The position numbers and the translations under genes are program-made. DNA of 64,000 bases from KBS50 sp042666615 (GTDB lineage: Bacteria; Actinomycetota; Actinomycetes; Mycobacteriales; Micromonosporaceae), in assembly GCF_042666615.1 (NCBI RefSeq), contig NZ_JBHTDD010000015.1:62001-126000 (forward strand). Direction: 5' to 3'. This document shows, one piece after another, positions 15,940-24,377 of the stretch (positions are counted from its first letter, which is position 1; each line of letters begins with the position of its first letter). A model generated the notes under the pieces. The model was not told the origin of the DNA and made no database searches. It was given only the letters and a program-made list of their open reading frames with translations.

Positions 15940-18249
15940 GTGCGCCATCGACGAACTGTCCTGACGATTCTCCTGGTCGGCGCGGCGGGCGCCGTCGTCC
16001 CGCCCGCGGCCGTGGCGGCCGGACCGGGTCCCGCCGCGGTGGTGGCCGACCCCGGTCCGGCACTGGCCGTCGACGTGACGGCCGGTCGGCACGCCATCAG
16101 CCCTGACATCTACGGCATGAACTTCGCCGGCGAGGAACTGGCTCGGGACCTGCGGCTGCCGGTGCACCGGTGGGGCGGCAACGCCACCACCCGGTTCAAC
16201 TGGCGGACCGACACCAGCAACCGGGCCCACGACTGGTACTTCGAGAACATCCCCGCCGACACCCCCGACCCGTCGCAGTTGCCCGACGGTTCCGAGCCGG
16301 ACCGGTTCGTCGACCAGAACGTCCGCACCGGCACGCAGACCATCCTGACCATGCCGCTGATCGGCTGGACGCCGAAGGAACGGGCCAAGGCGTGCGGCTT
16401 CAGCGTCGCCAAGTACGGCCCCCAGGAGTCCACCGACCCGTGGGCGCCCGACTGCGGCAACGGCAAGCGGCCGGACGGGACGCTGATCACCGGCAACGAC
16501 CCGCACGACACCAGCGTCGAGATCGGCCCCGACTTCGTCACCGACTGGATCGCCCACCTCCAGGACCGGTACGGCACCGCGGCGAACGGCGGGGTGCGCT
16601 ACTTCGCCCTGGACAACGAGCCCGACCTCTGGCACTCGACCCACCGCGACGTCCGACCGACCGGCCTGGGCTACGACGAACTGCGGGACCGGACGTACGA
16701 GTACGCCGCCGCGATCAAGCGGGCCGACCCGGAGGCCAAGACCCTCGGACCGGTCGGCTGGGGCCTGAACTCCATCATCTACTCCGGCCTCGACCAGGAC
16801 GTCTGCGGCCGTACCGGATGCTGGAGCAACCCGCCCGACAAGGCCGCGCACGGCGGCGTCGACCTCGGCCCGTGGTACCTCGACCAGATGCGGGCGTACG
16901 AGCAGCAGCACGGCACCCGGATCCTGGACTACTTCGACATCCACATCTACCCGCAGCAGAGCGGGGTCCCGTTCGGCGACGCGGGGGACGCCGCCACCCA
17001 GGCGCTGCGACTGCGCTCCACCCGCCAGCTGTGGGATCCGACCTACGTCGACGAGAGCTGGATCAACTCGCCGGTCCGCATGATCCCGCGGATGCGGGAC
17101 CTGGTGACACAGCACTACCCCGGTACGAAGACCGCGATCACCGAGTACAACTGGGGGGCGTACGACCACATCAACGGCGCCCTCGCGCAGGCCGACGTGC
17201 TCGGCATCTTCGGTCGTGAGGGACTGGACATGGCCGCGTTGTGGACCGCACCCGAGCCGGACCAGCCGGTGGCGCACGCGTTCCGGATCTACCGGAACTA
17301 CGACGGCTCCGGCGGCGCGTTCGGTGAGACCGCCGTCCGGGCCACCAGTGCCGACCAGGAGAAACTGGCCGTGTACGCGGCCGAGCGGACGTCCGACAAG
17401 GCGCTCACCCTGGTCGTGGTGAACAAGTCCGGCACCGATCTGACCAGCCCGGTCTCGGTGGCCGGCCGGTCGACGCACCCGAGTGCCGCCCAGGTCTACC
17501 GGTACAGCCCCGCCGACCTGAGCGGGGTCGTCCGGCAGCCCGACCAGCCGGTGAGCCCCGGCGGTGGGTTCACCGCCACCTTCCCGGCCGACTCCATCAC
17601 CCACCTGGTGCTGCCGGTCGGTCCCGTGAACGACGACGACACGCCACCGAGCGCCCCCGGTAGGCCGGTGGCCGGATCGGTCACCACCACCACGGTTCCG
17701 CTGTCCTGGCCGGCGGCCACCGACAACGTCGGTGTCACCGGCTATGACGTGCACCGCCGGGACGGCTCGTCAAGCGTCCGGGTGGGCACGGCGTCCGGCA
17801 CGTCGTACACCGTCACCGGGTTGACCCCGAACACGCCGTACACCTTCTTCGTCACGGCCCGGGATGCCGCCGGGAACGTCTCGTCGCCGTCGGCTGACCT
17901 GGCCGTCCGCACGGCGGCGGCGCCGGGTGGTGGCTGCCGGGTGTCGTACGCGATGCCGGCGAGCTGGCCCGGCGGGTTCACCGGGTCGATCACCATCACC
18001 AATCCCGGACCGTCGGACATGCTCAGTTGGCGGCTGGAGTTCGACTTCCCGACCGTCGGCCAACGGATCGTCCAGGGCTGGTCGGCGACGTGGTCCCAGC
18101 AGGGCACCCGGGTCACCGCCGACAGTACGAGTTGGAACGGCCGACTGGCACCCGGGGAGTCCGTCACGATCGGCTTCAACGGGGTGTATACCGGGGGCGC
18201 CAACCCGGTCCCGACGATGTTCACCCTGAACGGCACCATCTGCACCTGA
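15940..18249 (+). CDS. secreted GH44 endoglucanase/xyloglucanase with FnIII and CBM2
   Basis: A 769-residue secreted enzyme for beta-1,4-glucans. Signal peptide RHRRTVLTILLVGAAGAVVPPAAVAA. The GH44 catalytic region (about 45-530) includes SPDIYGMNFA, RWGGNATTRFNW, the acid/base glutamate in ALDNEPDLW and the nucleophile glutamate in AITEYNWGAYDH. A fibronectin III domain (PSAPGRPVAGSVTTTTVPLSW onward) and a C-terminal CBM2 cellulose-binding module with flanking cysteines follow. GTG 15940 was preferred over ATG 15910 because it starts at the charged n-region, has AAGGGAAG upstream, and leaves the CebR-like box untranslated. A strong hairpin ends the gene. Confidence 0.93.
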   Translation: MRHRRTVLTILLVGAAGAVVPPAAVAAGPGPAAVVADPGPALAVDVTAGRHAISPDIYGMNFAGEELARDLRLPVHRWGGNATTRFNWRTDTSNRAHDWYFENIPADTPDPSQLPDGSEPDRFVDQNVRTGTQTILTMPLIGWTPKERAKACGFSVAKYGPQESTDPWAPDCGNGKRPDGTLITGNDPHDTSVEIGPDFVTDWIAHLQDRYGTAANGGVRYFALDNEPDLWHSTHRDVRPTGLGYDELRDRTYEYAAAIKRADPEAKTLGPVGWGLNSIIYSGLDQDVCGRTGCWSNPPDKAAHGGVDLGPWYLDQMRAYEQQHGTRILDYFDIHIYPQQSGVPFGDAGDAATQALRLRSTRQLWDPTYVDESWINSPVRMIPRMRDLVTQHYPGTKTAITEYNWGAYDHINGALAQADVLGIFGREGLDMAALWTAPEPDQPVAHAFRIYRNYDGSGGAFGETAVRATSADQEKLAVYAAERTSDKALTLVVVNKSGTDLTSPVSVAGRSTHPSAAQVYRYSPADLSGVVRQPDQPVSPGGGFTATFPADSITHLVLPVGPVNDDDTPPSAPGRPVAGSVTTTTVPLSWPAATDNVGVTGYDVHRRDGSSSVRVGTASGTSYTVTGLTPNTPYTFFVTARDAAGNVSSPSADLAVRTAAAPGGGCRVSYAMPASWPGGFTGSITITNPGPSDMLSWRLEFDFPTVGQRIVQGWSATWSQQGTRVTADSTSWNGRLAPGESVTIGFNGVYTGGANPVPTMFTLNGTICT

Positions 18250-18258
18250 CCTGCGGGG

Positions 18259-18301
18259 AAGGGGCCCTTGCCGCCGCTGATGGGCGGGGCATGGGCCCCT
18301 T
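18259..18301 (+). terminator. terminator hairpin after the GH44 gene
   Basis: AAGGGGCCC (18259-18267) pairs with GGGCCCCTT (18293-18301), and inner segments TGCCGCC and GGCGGGGCA extend the stem with bulges. It starts nine bases after the stop codon. Confidence 0.65.
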
Positions 18302-18443
18302 GTCCACGAGTCCGGCCCGGCGCATCGCCGAGGGTCCGACCGGCGCGGCCGATCGCCGGACATCGCTCCCGGTCTGGCTGAAGCTGATCGACATATTTGC
18401 CATCTTGACGATGTGGTGAACTCGGCCGTACCGTCGCACCTAC

Positions 18444-18473
18444 CTATTGGAAGGTTTCCTTACTATTAGGAGG
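18444..18473 (+). promoter_or_regulatory. 11-base direct repeat upstream of the chitinase gene
   Basis: CTATTGGAAGG (18444-18454) and CTATTAGGAGG (18463-18473) match at 9 of 11 positions with a 19-base period. The second copy contains the AGGAGG ribosome site. Streptomyces chitinase promoters are known to carry direct repeats, but this sequence differs, so any regulatory role is inference. A TTGACG at 18405-18410 may be the -35 element. Confidence 0.3.
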
Positions 18474-18479
18474 TGGCCG

Positions 18480-20075
18480 ATGCGAAGACTTCCGCATCGC
18501 GCCTGGTGGGCCGGGGCGCTGGCCGCCGTACTCGCCGTCGTCGCCGTACCGGTGACCGCCGTCGCCGCCGGCACCGTCATCGCCACCTTTGCCGCCGCCA
18601 GCGACTGGGGGACCGGACACGAGGTCCGGGTCACGGTGACAAACGGTTCGACAAGCCCGCTGGGCACCTGGCGGATCGAGTTCGACCTGCCGGCGGGCAC
18701 CACGATCAGCAGTTCCTGGGACGCCGACGTGACCCGTAACGGGAACCGTTACGTCGCCGTACCGAAGAGCTGGGCCGGTCCACTCGGTCCCGGTGCCTCG
18801 GTGAGCTGGGGGTACATCGGCTCGGGAGGGTACCGGGCGCCGGTCACCTGCACGATCAACGGTGCGCCGTGCGGTACCGGAGCGCCGCCGACCGATCCAC
18901 CGCCCACCGATCCACCGCCCACCGATCCGCCGCCCACTGATCCGCCCCCGACCGACCCGCCGGGCTCGCACCGGCTCGTGGGCTACTTCACCGAGTGGGG
19001 GGTCTACGGTCGCAATTACCACGTGAAGAACATCGCCACCAGCGGTTCGGCCGGGAAGCTCACCCACATCCTGTACGCCTTCGGCAACACCACCGGCGGG
19101 CGGTGCAGCGTGGGGGACAGCTATGCCGCGTACGACAAGGCGTACACCGCGGCGGACAGCGTGGACGGCGTCGCGGACACCTGGGACCAGCCGATCCGCG
19201 GCAACATCAACCAGCTCCGCAAGCTCAAGCGGATGTATCCACACATCAAGGTGCTCTGGTCGTTCGGCGGGTGGACCTGGTCCGCCGGCTTCACCCAGGC
19301 GGCGCAGAACCCGGCGGCCTTCGCCGAATCCTGCCACGCCGTGGTGGAGGACCCGCGGTGGGCGGACGTCTTCGACGGCATCGACCTCGACTGGGAATAC
19401 CCGAACGCGTGCGGCCTCCAGTGCGACACGAGCGGGCCGAACGCCTTCAAGAACCTGATCGGGGCGGTACGCGCCCGGTTCGGCTCCGGGGCGTTGGTGA
19501 CCGCGGCGATCACCGCCGACGGCAGCACCGGCGGCAAGATCGACGCCACCGACTACGCGGGTGCGGCGCGCGACCTGAACTGGCTGATGCCGATGACGTA
19601 CGACTACTTCGGCGCGTTCAGCCCGCAGGGTCCCACGGCGCCGCACTCGCCGCTCACCTCGTATCCCGGAATTCCGCAACAGGGGTTCTGGGCGGACGCG
19701 GCGATCCAGAAGTTGAAAGCCAAGGGGGTCCCGGCGAACAAGTTGCTGCTGGGTGTGGGTTTCTACGGCCGGGGATGGACCGGCGTGACCCAGACGGCGC
19801 CCGGCGGGTCGGCCACCGGACCGGCGCCGGGCACCTACGAGGCGGGCGTCGACGACTACAAGGTGCTCAGGAACACCTGCCCGGCGACCGGCACCGTGGC
19901 CGGCACGGCGTACGCCAGGTGCGGTAGCAACTGGTGGAGCTACGACACCCCGGCGACGATCCGCGGCAAGATGTCGTACGCCGTGGGTCAGGGACTGGGC
20001 GGCGCCTTCTTCTGGGAGTTGTCCGGTGACACCGGCAACGGCGAGTTGATCAACGCGATGGCGGGCGGTCTCTGA
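18480..20075 (+). CDS. secreted GH18 chitinase with CBM2
   Basis: A 531-residue secreted chitin hydrolase. A signal peptide (RRLPHRAWWAGALAAVLAVVAVPVTAVAA) precedes an N-terminal CBM2 module (about 30-130, ending CTINGAPC). A proline-threonine linker of repeated PPPTD follows, then the GH18 barrel (RLVGYFTEWGVYGRNY onward). The catalytic DxxDxDxE is in FDGIDLDWEYP, and WLMPMTYDYFG and GGAFFWELSGD are also present. ATG 18480 follows AGGAGG by six bases. It lies beside the GH44 glucanase, forming a small polysaccharide-degradation pair with separate promoters. No DasR-type box was seen. Confidence 0.95.
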   Translation: MRRLPHRAWWAGALAAVLAVVAVPVTAVAAGTVIATFAAASDWGTGHEVRVTVTNGSTSPLGTWRIEFDLPAGTTISSSWDADVTRNGNRYVAVPKSWAGPLGPGASVSWGYIGSGGYRAPVTCTINGAPCGTGAPPTDPPPTDPPPTDPPPTDPPPTDPPGSHRLVGYFTEWGVYGRNYHVKNIATSGSAGKLTHILYAFGNTTGGRCSVGDSYAAYDKAYTAADSVDGVADTWDQPIRGNINQLRKLKRMYPHIKVLWSFGGWTWSAGFTQAAQNPAAFAESCHAVVEDPRWADVFDGIDLDWEYPNACGLQCDTSGPNAFKNLIGAVRARFGSGALVTAAITADGSTGGKIDATDYAGAARDLNWLMPMTYDYFGAFSPQGPTAPHSPLTSYPGIPQQGFWADAAIQKLKAKGVPANKLLLGVGFYGRGWTGVTQTAPGGSATGPAPGTYEAGVDDYKVLRNTCPATGTVAGTAYARCGSNWWSYDTPATIRGKMSYAVGQGLGGAFFWELSGDTGNGELINAMAGGL

Positions 20076-20090
20076 GCCGCAATAGCGTGA

Positions 20091-20135
20091 GGAAGGGTCG
20101 CTTACCACCGCATAGCGGTAATAAGCGGCCCTTCC
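20091..20135 (+). terminator. terminator hairpin after the chitinase gene
   Basis: GGAAGGGTCGCTTA (20091-20104) pairs with the complementary arm at 20122-20135 with one G-U pair. An inner ACCGC/GCGGT stem closes on an ATA loop. It begins 15 bases after the stop codon. Confidence 0.75.
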
Positions 20136-20221
20136 GTCGGCTTGGCGGCTGGCCGTTCAGGCGGATCGTGTGGCACACTCGCCCGCGATATCAGTCTGAA
20201 CCGCCGAAGGGAGAGCCGACC

Positions 20222-20776
20222 GTGGCTGGTCTGTCCCGATCGGTTGCCCGCGCCGCCGCGCTCGTCCTCTCCACTGCCGTGCTGTCCGGTTGCGGCGTCG
20301 GCGGAGACGGTGGCGGCGCCGGCGGTGGCGCCCCCGGCGGAGCGGAACCGGCCGAGGACGGCGCGGCGGAGGCGCGGACCACGGTCCAGGCGTACCTCGA
20401 CGCGATGCTGACCAAAGACCGGGCAGCCGGCCGAGCCCAGTTGTGCGCGCCGCTGCACGAGAGTTTCGACCAGTCGGCCCAGGGCCCCAACGGCGACTTC
20501 GCCGGGCACTTCAAGGTCGCTTCCGCGCAGATAACCGAGGTCGTCGCCGACGGCGGGCGGCAACGGGTGAGCACCGTCATCCGGGCCGACGTCGGCAGGC
20601 AGCAGTTCACCCGGGGCATCGCCTTCGTGGTGACCCCCGTCGACGGGGCCTGGTGCATCGCGGAGGAGACGGCGTCCGACGCGACCGCACCGCCGGACGC
20701 GGAGGCGTCGAGCCCCGGGCCGGCGGAGCCCGGCGGCGCAGCGAACCCGACCGGTGCGCCGTCGCCGTCGTCGTGA
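20222..20776 (+). CDS. small lipoprotein, NTF2-like fold likely
   Basis: A 184-residue lipoprotein. The signal ends in the lipobox VLSGC, followed by a glycine-rich spacer. A soluble domain (about 45-150) begins ARTTVQAYLDAMLTKDRAAGRAQLCAPLHESF and has strands such as RQRVSTVIRADVGRQQFTRGIAFVVTPVDGAWCI, typical of NTF2-like or DUF4878 folds. The tail is proline-, serine- and alanine-rich and disordered. GTG 20222 has AAGGGAGAG upstream. Predicted to sit on the outer face of the membrane; its function is unknown. Confidence 0.8.
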   Translation: MAGLSRSVARAAALVLSTAVLSGCGVGGDGGGAGGGAPGGAEPAEDGAAEARTTVQAYLDAMLTKDRAAGRAQLCAPLHESFDQSAQGPNGDFAGHFKVASAQITEVVADGGRQRVSTVIRADVGRQQFTRGIAFVVTPVDGAWCIAEETASDATAPPDAEASSPGPAEPGGAANPTGAPSPSS

Positions 20777-20914
20777 CCCGGGCGGGCGTCCCACGCCGCG
20801 TCGCGGCCCGCGGAGCCCGGCATGTCCTCGGTGCCCCGACCTGCGGCCTCCCAACAGCCGGAACGGTCACCCTCGGTGCCAGCGGTCGGTACCCTTCGCC
20901 GTACGCTTTCTGTC

Positions 20915-22321
20915 ATGCGCCATGAGTGGCATCAGCTGAGCTACCCGGCCGTCGGCAGCCCGGGACTGCGAACCACCCGCCCCACCGACACCTCCGCTGA
21001 GGACGAAGCCCTCGGCCTGGACCGGTGGCGGAGCCTGCCACGGGCGCAGACCCCGCCCTGGCCCGAGCAGCAGGCCGTCGACGAGGTGTGCAAGATCCTC
21101 GACAACGTGCCGTCGGTGGTCGCCCCCTACGAGGTGGACATGCTGCGCGAGCGGCTGGCCCTGGTCTGTGAGGGCAGGGCGTTCCTGTTGCAGGGCGGCG
21201 ACTGCGCCGAGACGTTCACCGACAACACCGAGAGCCATCTGCTGGCCAATGCCCGCACCCTCCTCCAGATGGCGGTGGTGCTCACGTACGGAGCCTCGCT
21301 GCCGGTGGTCAAGGTGGCCCGCGTTGCCGGGCAGTACACCAAGCCGCGCTCACTGCCGACCGACGCCCGGGGTCTCCCGGCGTACCGCGGCGACATGATC
21401 AATTCCCTGGAGGCGACGCCGGAGGCCCGGGTCGCCGACCCGCAGCGCATGATCCGCGCGTACGCCAACTCGTCCTCGGCGATGAACATGCTGCGCGCCT
21501 ACCTGGCCGGTGGCCTCGCCGACCTGCACGCGGTGCACGACTGGAACAAGGGCTTCGTCCGCAACTCGCCGGCCGGCGAGCGGTACGACGCGATCGCCCG
21601 GGAGATCGACCGGGCCCTGGCATTCATGCGGGCCTGCGGGATGAGCGACGACGAGGCGCTGCGCACCGTCACGCTGTACTGCTCGCACGAGGCGCTCGCC
21701 CTGGAGTACGACCGGGCGCTGACCCGGGTCTCCGGCGGCCGGGCGTACGGCCTGTCCGGGCACTTCCTCTGGGTTGGCGAACGGACCCGGCAGTTGGACG
21801 GCGCGCACATCGACTTCATCTCCCGGATCGCCAACCCGATCGGCGTCAAGTTGGGGCCGACCACCAGCCCGGACCAGGCGATCGAGTTGTGCGAGAAGCT
21901 CAACCCGGACAACGTGCCGGGTCGGCTCACGTTGATCAGCCGGATGGGCAACCACAAGGTGCGCGACGCGTTGCCACCGATCGTGGCCAAGGTGACCGCT
22001 GCCGGCGCCAAGGTCGTCTGGCAGTGCGACCCGATGCACGGCAACACCCACGAGTCCTCCAACGGCTACAAGACCCGGCATTTCGACCGGATCGTCGACG
22101 AGGTGCTCGGCTACTTCGAGGTGCACCGGAACCTGGAGACGCATCCGGGCGGCCTGCACGTGGAACTGACCGGTGAGGACGTCACCGAGTGTCTGGGTGG
22201 GGCGCAGGGCATCGAGGATCTCGATCTGCCGGACCGCTACGAGACCGCGTGTGACCCGCGGTTGAACACCCAGCAGTCGCTGGAGCTGGCTTTCCTCGTG
22301 GCGGAGATGCTCCGTGGCTGA
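20915..22321 (+). CDS. aroG: class II 3-deoxy-7-phosphoheptulonate (DAHP) synthase
   Basis: First step of the shikimate pathway: condensation of phosphoenolpyruvate with erythrose-4-phosphate. The 468-residue protein is the plant-like class II form, as in M. tuberculosis AroG (Rv2178c). Landmarks include LLQGGDCAETF with the metal cysteine, RVAGQYTKPRS, MRAYLAGGLADLHAVHDWN-type text, LYCSHEALALEYD, WVGERTRQLDGAHIDF, GVKLGPTT and WQCDPMHGNTHE. ATG 20915 has no ribosome site; TACGCT ends seven bases before it, so the message is probably leaderless. Its stop overlaps the aldolase start. Confidence 0.96.
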   Translation: MRHEWHQLSYPAVGSPGLRTTRPTDTSAEDEALGLDRWRSLPRAQTPPWPEQQAVDEVCKILDNVPSVVAPYEVDMLRERLALVCEGRAFLLQGGDCAETFTDNTESHLLANARTLLQMAVVLTYGASLPVVKVARVAGQYTKPRSLPTDARGLPAYRGDMINSLEATPEARVADPQRMIRAYANSSSAMNMLRAYLAGGLADLHAVHDWNKGFVRNSPAGERYDAIAREIDRALAFMRACGMSDDEALRTVTLYCSHEALALEYDRALTRVSGGRAYGLSGHFLWVGERTRQLDGAHIDFISRIANPIGVKLGPTTSPDQAIELCEKLNPDNVPGRLTLISRMGNHKVRDALPPIVAKVTAAGAKVVWQCDPMHGNTHESSNGYKTRHFDRIVDEVLGYFEVHRNLETHPGGLHVELTGEDVTECLGGAQGIEDLDLPDRYETACDPRLNTQQSLELAFLVAEMLRG

Positions 22322-23342
22322 CCTCGTCGACCTCCGCTCCGACACGGTCACCCGGCCGACGCCGGCAATGCGGGCCGCCATCGCCGGGGCCGAGGTGGGC
22401 GATGACGTGTACGGCGAAGATCCCACCGTCCAGGCCCTGGAAGCCGAGGTCGCCGGGCTGTTCGGGCACGAGGCGGCGCTGTTCACGCCGAGCGGATCGA
22501 TGGCGAACCAGATCGCCCTGCAACTGGTGGTGCCGCCGGCCCACGAACTGCTCAGCGACGCCGACGCGCACGTCGTGACGTACGAGGTGGGGGCCGCTGC
22601 CGCGTACGGCGGAATTTCCTCGCGGACCTGGCCGGCGACCGGTGCGGACCTGGACCCGGAACTGGTCGCCGGGATGCTCCGGCCGGACGGCTACCACGCG
22701 GTGCCGACCCGTGCGATCGCCGTCGAGCAGACCCACAACCGGGCCGGTGGAGCGGTGATTCCGCTGGCCACGCTGGTCGAGCTACGCGCGGTCGCCGACC
22801 GGGCCGGCGTGGCGCTGCACTGCGACGGCGCGCGGATCTGGCACGCCCACGTGGCCGATCGGGTCCCGCTGGCCCGTTACGGCGAACTCTTCGACACGCT
22901 GTCGGTATGCCTCTCCAAGGGGCTCGGCGCGCCGGTCGGATCACTGGTGATCGGTAGTGCCGACAAGATCGACCGGGCACGGTGGATCCGTAAGCGGCTG
23001 GGCGGGGGCATGCGCCAGGCGGGCATCCTGGCCGCCGCCGGTCGGTACGCGTTGCGCGAGCACCTGAGCCGGTTGGCCGACGACCACGCCCGCGCCGCCC
23101 GGCTGGCGGAGGCGGTGGCGCCGTTCGGTGTGGTGGCCGGCCCGGTGCGCACCAACATCGTCCCGCTGGATCTCACCAAGACGATGCTGGACGCGCCTCA
23201 ACTGGCCGCCGCGGCGCGGGACGCCGGGGTGCTGATCTCGGTGCTCGGCCCGCGGACCGCGCGGCTGGTCACCCACCTCGACATCGACGACCCCGCCATC
23301 GACCGCGCGGTCGACGCCCTCACCACCATCCTCCGCCGCTGA
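22314..23342 (+). CDS. ltaE: low-specificity L-threonine aldolase-type PLP enzyme
   Basis: Predicted to cleave L-threonine or related beta-hydroxy amino acids to glycine and an aldehyde. The 342-residue fold-type I PLP enzyme starts DLRSDTVTRPTPAMRAAI, a family signature. GDDVYGEDPTV and TPSGSMANQIAL form the cofactor pocket, ALHCDGARIWHA carries the PLP aspartate, and CLSKGLGAPVGS contains the Schiff-base lysine. GTG 22314 overlaps the aroG stop by eight bases and has GGAG upstream, so the two are coupled. The gene ends 21 bases before hairpin repeat B. Confidence 0.93.
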   Translation: MADLVDLRSDTVTRPTPAMRAAIAGAEVGDDVYGEDPTVQALEAEVAGLFGHEAALFTPSGSMANQIALQLVVPPAHELLSDADAHVVTYEVGAAAAYGGISSRTWPATGADLDPELVAGMLRPDGYHAVPTRAIAVEQTHNRAGGAVIPLATLVELRAVADRAGVALHCDGARIWHAHVADRVPLARYGELFDTLSVCLSKGLGAPVGSLVIGSADKIDRARWIRKRLGGGMRQAGILAAAGRYALREHLSRLADDHARAARLAEAVAPFGVVAGPVRTNIVPLDLTKTMLDAPQLAAAARDAGVLISVLGPRTARLVTHLDIDDPAIDRAVDALTTILRR

Positions 23343-23363
23343 CCCCGCACCCCCTCCCCGCAC

Positions 23364-23443
23364 CCCCTCCCCGTCGATCTAGGGCAGATGGTCGTGATTG
23401 GAGATCAACTCACGACCATCTGCCCTAGATCGACGGGGAGGGG
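23364..23443. repeat. dispersed hairpin repeat, copy B (34-bp perfect stem)
   Basis: Two perfectly complementary 34-base arms (23364-23397 and 23410-23443) enclose the loop TTGGAGATCAAC. The core arm reads GATCTAGGGCAGATGGTCG. It lies between the convergent ltaE and endonuclease IV genes, and its right part is translated as the last 20 or so codons of the endonuclease gene, including the TAG stop. Confidence 0.97.
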
Positions 23444-24377
23444 CGGGGGGGAGGGGCGGCGGGGAGGGTTGGGGGCGGAGGCGTTTGAGGGTGGCGATAT
23501 CGGCGGCATGTCCCTCGTTCCGTTCCCCGCTCGGCGTCTCCACCAGCACCGGCACGCCGGCGGTCGCCGGATGCCGCATCAGTTCGGCGAACGACGGCTC
23601 GCCGATGGTGCCCTTGCCGATGGACTCGTGCCGGTCGCGCGTCGATCCGCACAGGTCCCGGGAGTCGTTCGCGTGCACCAGACGCAGCCGGTCGGCGCCC
23701 ACCGTGGCGACCAGCAGGTCGAGGGTGGCGGTCATCCCGCCCTCGGCGGCCAGGTCGTGCCCGGCCGACCAGGCATGGCAGGTGTCGAAGCAGACACCCA
23801 GCCACGGATGCCGGTCCACGGCGTCCAGGTAGGGGCCCAACTGTTCCACCCGGGCTGCCAGCGACCGCCCACCGCCCGCACTCGGCTCCACCAGCAACCG
23901 CGGGCTGCCCGCCGCCGCGGCGGCGTCCAGCAGCGGCAGCAGGACCTCGCGCACCTGGGCCAGAGCCACCGCCTCCCGTTCCACGTCGACCGCGCTGCCG
24001 GCATGGAAGACCACTCCGGTGGCGCCGATCGCCGCCCCGCGGCGCAGTCCGTGCGCCAGCGTCTCGGCCGACCGCTGGACCGTGGCCGCCGTCGGGGAAC
24101 CGAGATTAACAAGCAACGAGGCGTGGATGTAGACGGGAACGTCCCGCTCGGCGCAGCCTTCGCGGAAGGCCGCGTCCTGGGCCGGATCGCCGGCCGGCAT
24201 CGCCCAGCCGCGGGAGTTGCCCACGTACACCTGGACGACCTCGGAACCCACGGCGTCGACGTACGGGAGGGCCGACCGGGCCAACCCGCCCGCCGTCGGC
24301 GTGTGCGAGCCGACCCGCCGGCTCGGCGCGACCGGTGGAGCCGGCGTGCCGCCCGGCGTCGACGGCGTCACAGACAT
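23379..24377 (-). CDS. nfo: endonuclease IV (AP endonuclease), C-terminus supplied by a repeat
   Basis: Base excision repair enzyme cutting 5' of abasic sites. The 332-residue TIM-barrel protein has the expected metal-site segments: RVGSHTPTAGGLA, VYIHASLLVNLGSP, VVFHAGSAVD, LLVEPSAGGGRS, GVCFDTCHAWSAGHD, LVHANDSRD, HESIGKGTIG and PVLVETPSGERNEGHAADIATLKRL. The conserved fold ends there. The remaining 30 residues are a proline-rich stretch and then about 20 residues read from hairpin repeat B, whose left arm provides the TAG stop. ATG 24377 overlaps the end of the kinase gene. Confidence 0.93.
   Translation of the reverse strand: MSVTPSTPGGTPAPPVAPSRRVGSHTPTAGGLARSALPYVDAVGSEVVQVYVGNSRGWAMPAGDPAQDAAFREGCAERDVPVYIHASLLVNLGSPTAATVQRSAETLAHGLRRGAAIGATGVVFHAGSAVDVEREAVALAQVREVLLPLLDAAAAAGSPRLLVEPSAGGGRSLAARVEQLGPYLDAVDRHPWLGVCFDTCHAWSAGHDLAAEGGMTATLDLLVATVGADRLRLVHANDSRDLCGSTRDRHESIGKGTIGEPSFAELMRHPATAGVPVLVETPSGERNEGHAADIATLKRLRPQPSPPPLPPAPPRRSRADGRELISNHDHLP

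Noticed and set aside
18893..18963. Short tandem repeats suggestive of a CRISPR-like array
   Set aside because: They encode the PPPTD linker of the chitinase in frame and lack spacers.
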